Positions 1 through 12,161 are shown, numbered from the stretch's first letter. The stretch is 64,000 nt of DNA from Gnetum montanum (GCA_015680685.1 MNCI01020176.1:121496-185495), one strand, 5' to 3'. Numbers and translations: made by a program. Notes: a model not told the origin generated them from the sequence alone.

Positions 1-52
1 CACATTATCATAGTTGCAAACAATGGACCATAATTTAGTAGCCATGAAACAA
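1..52 (+). pseudogene. integrase core scrap of a Tat-type element, plus strand
   Basis: Reading forward, this piece gives N-N-G-P-stop-F-S-S, the decayed form of the integrase DNGPxFSS block seen in the giant element near 60010. The sequence right after the single N at 53 is minus-strand integrase from a different part of the same gene, so orientation flips at that N. It is a fragment; the remainder lies outside the window or was lost at a join. Confidence 0.6.
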
Positions 53-53
53 N

Positions 54-2779
54 CAAAAGACTTAAGCATTATGAACCCAATGATATCCAACTCCCATCAT
101 TGAAATGGTCATGTTATTTGAGTGGTATGCAACTTAGTTGGTGGTACATGTATAAGGTTGCTATATCTTTGGCATGTGTGACATCACTTGACTTTCTGCA
201 GGAAGTCATTTTCCACATGGGGCCAATAGTAGCCTAACCATGTAATCTTAGCTACCATAGCTCTTGGTCCTATATGTCCTCCACAAACACCCTCATGAAC
301 CTCCTCTAGGACTATTCTAGCTTCAATTTTATTTAAGCGCTTTAGAACTATGCCATTATAGGATTGTCAACCTAATGTGTTATCCTCTATGATGACATAC
401 TACTTTGATTGCTTGTGTATAACATCATTCTGAGTAGTAGTTAGGCCTTGTGTGGATTCACCATGCATAAGATAAAATTTGACATCTTCATACCACTCCC
501 TAGCAGAAGTAGTATGAATGATGACCATAAAGGTATCCTCAATGTTTCATGTGATGGGAGTAGCATAGTCCACAATTAAGATGGGTAACTTACTAAACAC
601 ATCTAGTGTCACACTAAGGGAAAACATTACAATTGTGTTGGATATGGCATTCTCATTTTGGGGTATGTGTTTGATATCAACATTTGTGAATTGTTGTAAC
701 AATTTCTTTTCTAGGTCACAATACGGTTGTAAGTGTTTAGCTTTACATGCATAGGCTTTGGTTACTTGGTTAACCATGAGTTATGAATCACCTTTCATTT
801 CTAAGAACCTAATTCCTTGGTCATGAGCTACCATCATCCCTTTGATCAAACCTTCATACTCCACTATGTTGTTGGTACATGGGAACTCAAAATGATAGGC
901 GAAGGACTAGATCTCACCAAATGAGAATGTTATGATGGTAGTGACACTGGCCCCATGGTTGGTTGAAGCTCCATCAAAGTGCATGATTGCCTCATAACCC
1001 TTAAGTACTTAGCTAAGTGCATTAATGTGTTCATTAGGGAATTTAGGATCTATTGCTGCTTGGTCATCAACAGGAAAAATTGTAAGCTATACTGCTATAG
1101 CTTGATCTTTCATTGATGACTAAGATATGTAATGAAGGTTAAACTCCACGGTTATGGATTTCCATTGGGCTATATGACTACTTTCGTAAATGTTGGTCAT
1201 TGTGACTCTAAGTATGTTGTTTTTGCAAATAATGTTGACTTGGCTTCTGAAGAGGTAGCATATTCACTTATTCAAAGAGGATACTAATGCTAGAAAATGC
1301 TTCTCCACTTTAGTGTATCAAGCCTCATGGGCAACTAATGCATGGCTAAGGTAGTATACATGCATTTTTGCTCTATCATTGCATTTTTGATAAGAGTAGA
1401 GAGGCAATGATCATATCAAAGATGACAAGGTAGATGTAAAATGGTTTACCCTCTTACAAAGAATATACTATCAGTAGTTGTATTAACTCTTGCTTAAGGT
1501 TTTCAAAGGCCTTTTGGCATTGATCCATCCACTCATAGTGAACTCCTTTCTTAAGCAAATGCTACATGGGCTGTAACTTATCAGTAAGCCTAGTGATAAA
1601 TCTATGAATAAATTGCAATCTGCCTTGCAATCCCTAAAGCCCTTTAAGGGTGGTAGGCATTGCTAATTTGGATATGGCCTTAACCTTATTAGGATCAACA
1701 TGAATCCCTACTTTAGATACTACAAAGCCAAGCATCTTACTGGTCTTAACACCGAAGAAAAATTTCTTGGGATTGAGCCTAAGCTCATATTTGAGGCATC
1801 ATTTAAACACAAGGTCTAGGTCATTAGCATGGTCATTGGTCATCTTAGACTTAATGACTATGTCATCTATGTAATCATTAAGCAAACCTAGCATGTAATC
1901 AATGAAACTATAGGTCATGGCTATTTGGTATGTTTCTCTAGTGTTCTTAAGGCCAAAGGGCATCATGGTATAAGAAAAGGTACCCCAAGGAGTCATAAAG
2001 GTCATGCTAAGTTGATGCTCTAGGTTGATCCTAATTCGGTTATATCCTAAGAATCCATCCGTAAAGAACAACAAGGCATTTTTGGCCATAGTATCGATGA
2101 GTTGATCAATACTAGGCAAAGGGAAGTCATCTTTAATAGTCACCTTATTTAGGTCTCAAAAATCAATGCAAATATGGATACTCCCATTTTTCTTAGGAAC
2201 TACCACTGTGTTGGACACCCATTTTATGTAATCAATAGTCTTGATGAAACTATCTTAGTAGAGCTTCAAGATTTCATCATGAACTACCAAGGCCAAATTA
2301 GGTTTCATTTTGCATACTTTTTACTTAATTGGTCTAATGCTAGGATCTAGTATGATGTTGCACTATACTAAACATGGGTCTAGACCTAGCATGTCTTCAT
2401 ATGACTAGGCAAAGACCTTAATGTTGCTTTGTAGGACCTTGGTGATGTCTTGAGCATATTGAGGTTCCAGTGAAGAACTTAGTTTAAGGGTTGTCTCCTC
2501 ACCACAGTGTGTTGTGATAGGAACCTCAACTAGAGAGTCTTTAGTTATGTCACCTGCTTCTAAGTTAAGGGTTTTGACTAGGTTTTTAAGCCATTCTAGA
2601 GGTTTTTCTATTGAGGCTATGTGATCTATAAGACTCTTAGGCTCAAGATCTAGGTAATCAGGGTTGATACACCATTCAACATCATTGTGAGGTCCATGTA
2701 GACACAAAGGCAAGTAGATTTTCTCCCAAGTACTCACACTTTGATCCTGCATGTCAACCAAAAGTATATTAAGTGGCAT
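54..2779 (-). pseudogene. copy A: decayed Tat-type gypsy pol (linker, RT, RNase H, aRNase H, integrase N-part)
   Basis: Degenerate polyprotein read right to left. The protease-RT linker is open at 2779-2405 and reverse transcriptase at 2143-1799, with motif FFTDGFLGYN and a YIDD active site at 1873-1862. A first RNase H follows, then the plant archaeal-type RNase H (HFDGAS, FEFPCTNN and KGDS blocks, about 990-780). The integrase HHCC zinc-binding region (EVHEGVCGGHIGP, then CHTCQ) lies at about 310-160 and the core begins WELDIIG near 80. The order RT-RNaseH-aRNaseH-IN is the Tat lineage signature. Several stops and frameshifts make it inactive. The integrase is cut in its core at the N at 53, where orientation reverses. 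Confidence 0.85.
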
Positions 2780-3580
2780 ATGGATAAAAGTGAATAAAAA
2801 ATGCTAAAATACTATAAAAAATTATGTAAATACATGTGAATCTAACACAAATAAGGCCATCCAAGGTTGTCAATGAGATAGGGACAATTCAACAAAGTAC
2901 CATAAATGCCAAACAAAGGTCAAACTAGGGGAAGTATAAGAAATAAGGCTACAAATGATCAAAAAAGGCCACAAATTTACTAGTTTTAGGCCTTAGTGGG
3001 CCATGATGCCATTTTAGAGTCTTGGTGGACTATGATGCTAGTTTAAGACCTTAGTTGGCCATGGTCACATGGTTCTAAATGGTGGTCAGAGAAGGCCAAA
3101 CCCCACTATTTGATACCAATCAAAGGCAAATAAGGCAATAATAAGGCAAATAGAGAACATATAAAGCTATATAAAGGCCATAGAAGGTCAACAAGGTTAA
3201 CAATGCAATACAAGTCTAAGAACAAGCCAAAACACTATGTAATAAGTCAAAAATCAAGCAAAATAGGCTACATATGGTAAAATTTGGCTAATATAGGTAA
3301 AAAGTGGTTAGGTTTTGCCAGTTTTAGGCCTTAGTGGGCCATGATTTGAGGCTACAAGGCTATTAAGTAAGTTTCAGCATCAATCAGGGATATTTGGACA
3401 TAGAAATCAAGAGTTTGAAGGCTTCCATGCTAGACCTACTGTAGAAATAGGGATCCTTAGTGTGGAAACCAAGGAAAATAGGTTTGGGGGTGCTTAGAAG
3501 TCCAAAAAAATAATGTTTTGGGACCTTCCCAAGGTAGCACATGATTAGATCCATCAAAATTGGGCACTCTAGAGGTTTAT
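2780..3580 (-). other. copy A spacer, pol-proximal part
   Basis: Non-coding sequence upstream (in element sense) of the copy A pol. It is A-rich on the plus strand and contains repeated blocks 'ggccttagtgggccatgat' and 'aaggcaaat', the reverse complement of blocks at 56850-56970 in the giant element. No open reading frame or RNA gene was recognised. Confidence 0.6.
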
Positions 3581-5990
3581 AAAGGTCAAAAAGTAGGTTC
3601 TGGAGCATTTCCCCCTATTTCCACATTGGCCAATGTGGAAGAAAGGGGGCTCAACATGCAAAACCAAAATCTTAGCCAAAATAGGGTTAAATGAGGTCAA
3701 ACAAGCACCTAAAACCAAAATATAGAAGTTGTGCATCCCTTAGCTTCATTTTGTGGTAGTTTGTCCCATGCTAAGAATAATATCCCTAGCATGAAAAAAT
3801 GGGGAATACTTGTTTTATGGATTCAAAGTGGTTTAAGAGCACCTTGACCAAGTTTCTAGGCCCCTAGAGTTGTAGATCATGATTCTGCAAGTTTTTGGCT
3901 AATTTTGGACATGTTTGAAGGTTTTTTTATGGTATCTAAGATATCTCCCCTTGTTTTCATACTAGAGCAGTTGCTCTAGCATGGAAAATTGAGAGGAATT
4001 AATTTTGGAGGTCAAAACAAGATCAAATGAGAAAATTCTTAAGGCTATGAGATCCTAGGCTTCTTTGGCTTCTATGAGTCCCAAATGAGTCTCCCCCTCA
4101 ATTTTCATGCTAGCCAATCTTGAAGAGAGTATTCCCAATGTGAAAAAATCATACATCTCAAATCTATCCTAGTTTTGAGCTCAATCAACCATGCATGTGT
4201 GCTCCTAGGGCTACCGAGGTTGAGGACTAAGGTTTGGGGTCAAAACTAATTGGTTTAAAGGTTTTCTAGATGGTTTTTTTGTCTTTCCCCTTTTTACATG
4301 TTGAGGATGGTATGCTTATCATGGAAAACTAGGGGGATAGCTTTTTAACCCTTGTCAATAAATTTTATAAGGTTCAAAGGCTCTAGAAGATGTGAAACTA
4401 GTCTTAGGCCTTATGTAAGGCTGTAGGGTGTCTGTTTGAGATGTTCAAATGTCATGTTTAAGTTCCCTCATCCCCCTTTCTTCCACATTGAGTAGCATGT
4501 CAAAGATGGATCCCAGTCTAGAGAAACTTGGGGAACTTTGCTCTTTATCAATTTCTATTGTTTCTGGCCATGCATGAAGGCTTTTAAGGTTGCTAGTGTC
4601 AATTATTGACATCTAATGTTAAGTTTTGATAATTTTAAAGGTCATTAGGTAATTTTTGAGCTTTCCTCCATTTTTCCATGTTGGGGCTTCCATGCAAAGC
4701 ATGGAAGATTAGGGGGAAGGATTTTTTTTTAGCTTTTCATGGTCAATTTTGCTATGCATGAGTGTCTATAGGGTTGCTGGTGTTGGCTATTAATGTGTAA
4801 GGTTGAAATCTAGTCATTTTGAAGGCTATGAGAGGGTTTTTAGCATTTCCCCTTCCATGCACGTTGAGGGTGGAAGGCTTAGCATGGATAGGATCCCCCT
4901 TAGCATGGAGAATCTAAGGGAAGTAAGTCTGGAGGCTTTTGGAAGGATTAGGTTGCTTTTAGATGTCAAACCACATGTAAACTTCATTATTTTTTGCTTT
5001 TCCCCTTCCATTCACACTAAGGCTAGAATGCTCAACATGGAGGAGGTTCTCCTTAGCATGGAAGAACCTTAGGAGATTGATTTTTGGCATCCTATTAACA
5101 TCTAGAAAGGCTGTGAAGGTTCTAGTGTTAAGCATAAGGTATTTTGGGGTTGTTTCTTGTTCCTAGATCCCCTACTAACTTTTCTAGCTCAATCCCCATA
5201 AGTTTCCACATTGGGCAATGTAGAAAAGGTCTCCCTTAATGTGGAAGAACTAAGAAAGTAATATCTAGGCTAGTTTGATAGTCAATCGGCCATGCATGAT
5301 TATCTTCGGGGTTGCCAATGTCGACAGTTAATACTAGGTATCAAGATCTAGAAGGTTGGAGGCTCCTATGTACCTCATGTAGTCTCTCCACTTTCTTCCA
5401 TGTTTTCCATGAAGGCCCCATCTTGAAGGAGAGGTGAATGATAGTTTTGTGCCATATTTGACCACTTTTAAGGCTTTCGGAAGCTCAAGAGTGTTCCAGC
5501 AGGGTCTAAGAGTCACCAAGCTTTGAAGAATGGCTACTAGGTAGTTAATTTAGGTTTTTTTTGCCTTCCCTCCATCCATCCATGCTAGGAATGATATTCT
5601 TAGCATGGATGAAGCCTCCCTAAGCATGGAAACACCAAATCCCAAGGTTTCAACCATTTTTTACTAGGTTTGATGAGGTTTTGAGGCTACTAAGGATGCC
5701 TGAAGGGGTTCTAGGTCATGTGGGGCCCACGTCAAGGTTAAATTTGGGCTATATGGGTGTTGGGGGTAAGAATGGATTGTTACCCCCCCTCCCCCTTTGG
5801 TCCACACTAGGCAATGTTTCCCTAGTGTGGAAACCTAGGTTGTCTAGATTTGTTGATGTATTTTAATGTTTTTTATAAATTGGGAGGCATGTATCCATGT
5901 TGGGCATAGTATACCTAGTGTGGATGCATGGGAGTTTAAGGCTTGGTTATGATTAGGTGCTTAAGGGACTAAAAACCTAGCATTGATGTA
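3581..5990 (-). repeat. array of about 13 degenerate hairpin-bearing units in the copy A spacer
   Basis: Roughly every 150-200 bases there is an inverted repeat built from TTCCA(T/C)(G/A)(C/T)TAG and its complement. The clearest are a perfect 11+11 palindrome at 3619-3640 (arms TTCCACATTGG and CCAATGTGGAA, flanked by CCCCC at 3611 and GGGGG at 3645), arms at 3954-3969 and 3972-3988, and perfect 10-base arms ATCCATGCTA (5578-5587) and TAGCATGGAT (5601-5610). The same array, reverse-complemented, is in the giant element at 53000-56640. ORFs inside it are accidental. Confidence 0.75.
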
Positions 5991-6854
5991 ACTTTGGATA
6001 GAAGGGAAGATGTATGGTGGGGTCCATGATCCAAAAAATTTTAAAATTTCAAAAGTGAAGCGATTTCCCACCAATCTTAGCATTGAAGAAAGTTTCCTCC
6101 CTTTGCACTTTAATGAACTTGGAGTTATGGTGCACTAAATTAGTAGTTGAGGTTTTAAGGTGTGCATTTCGGCTTACATGTGGTTTCTAATGCCAAATTT
6201 TGTGAGTTTTCAATCATAATTCACATTCTTGCATGCTGCACATTGAAGGAGAGCTCTAGTAAGGATTTTTATTGTAGAGGTAATCTATTCTCTGTGTGGA
6301 AGCCTCCCACCTTCCTTCCACATAGTGTAGAACCTCCATCCTCCCCATCTTCAAACTCTCCTAGCATTGAGCCTGCCATGACATTGAAACAAAGTGGAGG
6401 AAAGAGTAGGAAGCCTAGGATTTAGTAGGTGGATGAATGAGCAAGGGATATATTAGGGCTACCCAAGCCCATTTCAATTCAAGCCTCATCTATTGCTACT
6501 CTGAGGTAGGAAATTCTACCCATTTTTCATTGTTTTAAGCCATTTTTATTATTTTTCTTGCCACATGTGGGGCCATTTTTCTTAGATCTACATTGATAGA
6601 GGGGGTAAATCAAAATTTTGATGAAATCCCACCTCTTATTTTGGTCATTTCCACATGGATCTATGGTCATTTTGTTGTTTTTTCTTTAATAGAATCTATT
6701 TTTAAAATTAAGCTTGTTGTTTCCATGCTTTTTTTCCAAAATTTCGAGGTTATGGCCATTTCTGTCAAATCTAGGCAAACGCATTTGTCAAAATTAAATT
6801 TGAATGAAATCCTAACCCATTATTTTTCTATGTTTGCTAATGGGTATTAAACGT
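5991..6854 (-). other. copy A spacer, continued to the insertion point
   Basis: Matches the reverse complement of about 52640-53500 in the giant element, for example the 'atggtggggtccatgatcc' block near 6013 against 'gggccccaccatacg' near 53460. No gene seen. The homologous site in the giant (near 52640) is uninterrupted and shows what the sequence looked like before the 6855-16582 element inserted. Confidence 0.65.
6850..6854. repeat. left target-site duplication of the 6855-16582 element
   Basis: AACGT immediately before the LTR start TGAAGCACCAC. The base block after the other LTR is ATCGT, a 4 of 5 match as expected for an ageing 5-bp duplication. Confidence 0.6.
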
Positions 6855-7174
6855 TGAAGCACCACAAAAATTTTGGCTAACACTTGTAGACAGAAATTGA
6901 GCTAAGTCATGTTGGTCCCCAGCATGACCAAGCTTGAAAGCCTCAAAAACATCATCAAACAAAGCATAATTGAATAAGAAAGAGTTCCTCAAGACCCACA
7001 GATGACTACACCAGCATCCGGCATTAGGAATTTCATGTTTTGGGTTCAAAATACTTGGGTTTAACCAAGTATACGCTCTACACGCTGGGCTATACGCTGG
7101 CCAGGGTACAGGCCAGCGTATAGAAACTTTTGGGCCCCAAAAATGAGCCAAACATGCCAAAACTGAGCATTTGG

Positions 7175-7217
<43 letters not shown>

Positions 7218-8501
7218 NAAGACCTTCCCCAACGTCCCCAACAACTCTCATCCTCCTAAAAATCAAGTTTTTGTCCCTAAATGATGCATTTTCAAGTGTG
7301 TACGCTGGGTACATCTTGATGTATGCTGGCCAGCGTATAGCCTAGCGTACACCACCAAAAACAGCCTAAAACAGGCACCAAAGAGAAATATTTTCACCTA
7401 AAATTAACTCCTAGAGGTAGGGAAACTATTGGGCATCATCATAGGCACCTAAAAATAAATTTTTGACCTTGAAATGATAAAGTTTTATGTGTGTATGCTG
7501 GGTACATCTTGCTGTACGCTGGCCAGCGTATAGCCCAACGTACACCACTAAAACAGGCTCGAAACTACATCAAAATGAAGTCAAAATTGGCATCTGGACA
7601 CCTTGGAGGATCAGCAACACTCAGGCACCAAGGAACAAGCACAAGCATACACAGTCAGACATCCAACATGTCAATTCATGAAGTGTATGCTAAGGTGTAT
7701 GCTGAGGTGTACGCTGAGGTTGATGCTGAGCCTGTACACTGAGGTTGATGCTGAGCCTGTACGCTGAGGTTGATGCCCAATCTCATACACTGCATGCTAT
7801 ATAGTTGTAACATATCCTACACTCGGTCAACGCACCACCTGTCTCCCGATCCAAATTTTTCTCACCTCACAGCCACTCATCTCCTTTCAGATCTGAATCT
7901 AATGCCCAAGATTTTATAAAAATACTGATTTTTTACTAGATCAAGGTGGGGGGGGGGGGGAATTTTCACAATCAGAGACAAAAAAAACTAAATCTGGTAT
8001 ACTTAGCAAATCTGGGCATCAACTTTTGTACGCTGGGCATCAGACTTGGATGCTGCATTTCCCTGCAACCCAAAACCTGCATCTTCCAGCACCCGTCATC
8101 ACCCACCGGGGCTAAACGTCCGCCTTGTGATCAATCCACAACTACGTTCTGACCGGTGCACACTATAATCATTTTTCAATACAAAATAGTTTACATTTTG
8201 CCCAGATTTATTACGATTTTCTTTGTTTTTCTAGTTTACGTTTACATTCCCGTTTATGTTATTGTGCCTATTTATGTTACGGTTTACGTTTAATGTGCAT
8301 TGTTTATGTATAACCCAACGCATTGCAAAGTGCATACATTGGGGAAGTCCTCGTTTGATCTACGTGTAGACCATTCAAGGCACTCTGCCTTCATCCATTC
8401 TAGCTTGCTCTCAAGCGAAGGTAGGGTCTTTTGTATTTCTTTCGAAGGTCTCTCAGTGTTTGTTTGATTCCAGCCTTGCACAGACAATTTCGGATGGTAC
8501 A
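6855..8501 (+). repeat. 5' LTR of the gag-protease element
   Basis: Begins TGAAGCACCAC and ends GGATGGTACA. It contains three units of about 190 bp, each with the palindrome TACGCTGG/CCAGCGTA or a decayed form (perfect at 7515-7530); the 3' LTR has four. Other parts are a run of 'gtgtatgctgaggtgtacgc' type repeats at about 7680-7790, a G run at about 7948-7959, and a TATA-like TTATAAAAAT near 7914. A 42-base C run plus N at 7176-7218 has no match in the 3' LTR. Confidence 0.85.
7176..7218. other. poly-C run ending in a single N, probable sequence artefact
   Basis: Forty-two consecutive C are followed by N. The equivalent place in the 3' LTR (near 15128) reads 'acctctcatgacc'. Such a homopolymer next to an N is more likely a read or gap-filling artefact than biology. 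Apparent poly-proline and poly-glycine ORFs over it are meaningless. Confidence 0.6.
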
Positions 8502-8506
8502 GAAAA

Positions 8507-8523
8507 TGGCGCTAGAAGGAGGG
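8507..8523 (+). other. primer-binding site (PBS) of the gag-protease element
   Basis: TGGCGCTAGAAGGAGGG begins five bases after the LTR end CA, where the tRNA primer of minus-strand synthesis pairs. The giant element has the decayed version, TTATGCTAGAAGGACCT, at the same offset (37169-37185). The tRNA species is not assigned here. Confidence 0.75.
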
Positions 8524-8529
8524 CCATTT

Positions 8530-9000
8530 TTCTGCTAGATCTACGTGTTGCCATCCCAAATTTGTGCATAGTCACTGCAGATCTGCACCCTGTTCTTCTA
8601 GATCTACGTCAAGTACAATATTTTTCTGCTAGATCTATGTCTTGCCATCCTAGATCTATGCACCATTACTGCAGATCTGCACCCTGTTCTTCTAGATCTA
8701 CACCCAATTATTTCAAATCTGCACACTATAACTACAAATCCAACCTCCGTGACTATAGATCTATGCCCTTTCACTCTAGATATGCACCCTGTGATTGCAG
8801 ATCTACTCTCAGACATTACAGATCTACGTTCTACTCCTTCAGATCTACACCCTGTGATTGCAAATCTACGCTCAAACATTGTAGATCTACATTCTGCTCC
8901 TTCAGATCTACACCCTGTGATTGTAGATCTATGCTCAGACATTGCAAATCTGCATCCTACTCCTTCAGATCTACACCTTGCAATTATGGATCTACACCAT
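8530..9000 (+). repeat. AGATCTAC minisatellite, about 21-bp units in a 63-bp higher-order pattern
   Basis: About twenty units of the type AGATCTACACCCTGTGATTGC follow one another, with variants on a three-unit cycle. The unit is divisible by three and poor in stops, so long ORFs appear on both strands (for example 8460-9002 plus and 9074-8604 minus). These are by-products of the repeat. It sits in the leader between PBS and gag. Confidence 0.85.
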
Positions 9001-9159
9001 AGCCAGTGCCTATACACTGCCCACCAGTCTACCCGCTGCAACCTCTGTCTACACGCTGTAACCTCTGTCTGCACGCTGTAACCCCAGTGTATACACTGCC
9101 ACCTATATGTTGTTCCAACACTTAGCCAAATTTTCTCCCATTTACGCTATACACACTGG

Positions 9160-9400
9160 ACACTTAGAAAAAATTTTCAATGTTCACACGCTAAACACTT
9201 AGAAAAATTTTCAGTGTTAACATGCTGGACACTTAGAAAAATTTTCAATGTTCACACATTGGACACTTAGAAAAATTTTCAGTGTTCACACACTGGACAC
9301 TTAGAAAAATTTTCAGTGATCACACGTTGGACACTTAGAAAAATTTTTAGTGTTCACATGCTGCCAACTTGACACACTAGACACTTAGGAGAACTTTAAA
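9160..9400 (+). repeat. 34-bp tandem repeat in the leader
   Basis: Six units of about 34 bp, each with ACACTTAGAAAAATTTTCAG followed by TGTTCACACNCTGG, then a degenerate seventh. The unit ends in a CGCTGG-like word (cacgct, catgctgg, cacactgg), the half-site that recurs in the LTRs of this family. Confidence 0.8.
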
Positions 9401-9997
9401 CTTAGCTTTCACATGCTGATAGTTTTCATGGACAATTAGTCACGATGTAGACTTGTCACACTGCACACGATGCAGTCCAGTCACACTGCACACATTGCAC
9501 ACTTAGCCCGAAACACACTCGGCACTTGTTAGCCAGCCCGTACGCTACCCCATCACACATCACCATGGAGTCATCTCAAAACTCTAACACACACAGCTTC
9601 GTAATCCTCACACAGGAATAGTACAACTTTATCTGTATGAAGATTTAGGTCAAACTTCCCCTTGACACCACAGAACAGGAGGCAAAACGAAACTATGAGG
9701 GCATATACATGGGCAGTCATGAATTTGTCCCCTCTGTGTATGACATCATCCTCCTTTCTAAGCCTCACCATTGACTCATCTCCTAGCTCCTTCTGGCAAG
9801 GAGCCAAAACTCACAGCGACCCACTGAGGAACCCTAAAACCAACATGATGTAGATGACTTCGAGGCACAATCTGAAACTAAGAATTCATACCACACCCTC
9901 AGTCTCCGTGTCCATATTAATCCATCGTTCCACTCACGCATGGGATAGATAATTCATCATCACGCATCAATGAGCACACAACCATCGGTATCCTGAC
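9401..9997 (+). other. leader between the tandem repeats and gag
   Basis: Contains short 'cacactgcacac' repeats to about 9510 and then unique-looking sequence. A 78-codon minus ORF and a 63-codon plus ORF overlap here without recognisable motifs. No gene call is made. Confidence 0.4.
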
Positions 9998-12161
9998 ATG
10001 GATTACCCACATCCACGTCCACCCAGTACATACCGCACATGCAAACACATGGGGCTCCTTTCACTTCAGCTTCACACATCCAAGGTGTCACTTCACAGTT
10101 TGTGGCTAGGTAAGGAACCATACCCCTTGTTCAACAACCCACTCACTTCAACGTGCCACACCCTGGAACCACAACTCTGAATGTTGCTCCACAGCAACAA
10201 ATGACAACCCAACAATCTCTCCAACCAACTAATTTGCTTACCGCTCAAGAGTGGGCAGAAGCAAAACAATGGATACAAGCGTTAGCTGACAAGGTAAAGC
10301 ACCTTAAAACCACCAACATCGAAGCAGTTAAAGTATCAAACTTTTACCACAATGATCCAATTAACTCTTTAGTGCCACCATTAGCTTTACCCAAGGGAAT
10401 CACACTACCCTAGTTAACCAGGTACAACGGGAAGGGAGATTCGAAAGCTCACTTAGTCACGTTTCGATCAGAGACCCTATTGCTTCAAGCTTGGCCCCAC
10501 GCAATCCTACATGTGTTCACTGTGTCCCAATAAACAGTGCCTTAGACTAGTACTGAGCCCTGCCACATAACTCCATATCCTCTCTAGAGGATATGTTACA
10601 TCAATTCGTTACCAGGTTTAAGTACAACCTGAAGCCTGAAGCAACACTAGACACTCTGATATAGGTGAAACAAGCACCACTTGAGCCTATGTAGAAGTTC
10701 ATCCAACGATGGAGTGTAGACCTTAACGAACTTCATGAGCCCATCCCTAAAACATATTTGCTTATGATTCTGAAGGGAGCCGTGAATGACTTCATTAAGT
10801 TAAAATTGTACTACCTAAGCACTCAAACGTTTAGCCAAGCGTTCACATAGATCAAGAACATAGAACAAGCTACACAAACTAGCAATGATCTTGCCTATGT
10901 GGCTTACAAGAACCAACACGTTGCCAAACAACAAACAACAACGAAAACTATAACCGCAATCACAAAAACAACAAACACCAGTACCAACCTGACCACAACG
11001 ACAATGGCCATACCATGGCCAAACTTTCAGAGCAAGAATCACTCTAAGTACGCGCTGCTACCCGCGTGACCTTCTGAACTACTAGAGCAACTTCTTAAAG
11101 CTGGGCAAATCCAATACAAACATGTAGTGAAGAATGCCCACCGAAGACATGACAGGTACTACAAGCTACTAAGGAACCCCACTTTAGCAGCACCAAATGA
11201 GCTCCCAGTCCCACGACACTTCAAATTAGATTAATTCTGTCACTACCACTAGATGTCCAGTCACCATACCGACAACTGTCGTGCCTTATAGGATGATCTA
11301 TAAGCAATTATAGAATGGGGCCAACTGACCGTCAACACCCTAAATCAACCCAACATAGATGATGCCTTCTATGTCATAAACTCCATTGGCATAGATAGTA
11401 AGCCTAAACCTGTGCACCAACCTTTTGTGATCCATGTGCCTCTTATCAAGGCAACAATCCCTTCCGCCTCTGCAAGCAAGAGGCCTCCCATCATCATCAA
11501 GGTGCCACCTAGAGCACCGACGATACCTTTTATGGTCAAAGTACCACCACCTCACACGTCTGCTAAGATGTTAAACTAGCAAGATTCAACGCAATCCCGA
11601 GCACCGAAGACACCCTTTGTGGTCAAAGTACCACCACAGTTGTCCACTAAGATGTTAAACTAGCATGATGCACTGACCAAAATCGCAAAGAAACCTTTCA
11701 TTATCAAGATGCCACAACAAGCTAGTCAAACAATAATGACACCTCCTAAACTACCATTTTTCATAAAGGTGCCACCACACTATGGTCCCTCACCTACCCA
11801 TAACCCAAATATAGGTAATACGGGTAAGCAAACCAAATGGCAATAGAAGAGGACGAATGAACAACGAACAACACCCACAGCCGAAGCAAAGGCCACACCT
11901 AGTACATAGCAACTGAACGCTAGGGGCCTTTTCCCTAACCCCAAACAAACCAGGCCCAAGCCTTCGACCCATACAGAGGCAACCAACACAACGACAAAGA
12001 ACACAGACTTTGTAGCTACACTGGCTCAGGTGGAACAAATGCTCAAACAAAAGAACACAACCATGAGCTTGTACGACCTGGTCATGACATCATCAGCTCA
12101 TCGCGAAGCCTTAGCACAAATGTTAGCATCCATTCCTATTACATAGGACATCCCTGCTAAC
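9998..12161 (+). pseudogene. Gag of the 6855-16582 element, Tat-type, with nonsense mutations
   Basis: The N-terminal part is open at 10153-10410. The retrotransposon Gag core follows (RYNGKGDSKAHLVTF at about 10420; LHQFVTRFKYN and KFIQRW blocks at about 10590-10710), then a C-terminal knuckle-like segment (FCHYH, DNCRAL, near 11230-11290). A proline-rich stretch near 11490-11780 repeats PFxxKVPP four times. The part from about 12000 (LYDLVMTSSAHREALAQML) is conserved with copy B at 39191-39400. One frameshift lies near 10530 and about ten stops are present, mostly TAG replacing CAG or TGG. Gag forms the particle that packages element RNA. The start is not certain. Confidence 0.75.

Noticed and set aside
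7130-7345. ORFs with poly-proline or poly-glycine
   Set aside because: Translation of the 42-base C run, which is probably an artefact.
7000-7540. Regularly spaced palindromes, considered as a CRISPR-like array
   Set aside because: The unit is about 190 bp, spacers are related to one another, both LTRs carry it, and the organism is a plant. It is an LTR internal tandem repeat.
8460-9002. 180-codon ORF rich in Arg-Ser-Thr/Pro
   Set aside because: It lies wholly in the 21-bp minisatellite, whose unit length is a multiple of three. Long frames appear on both strands, so it is not evidence of a gene.
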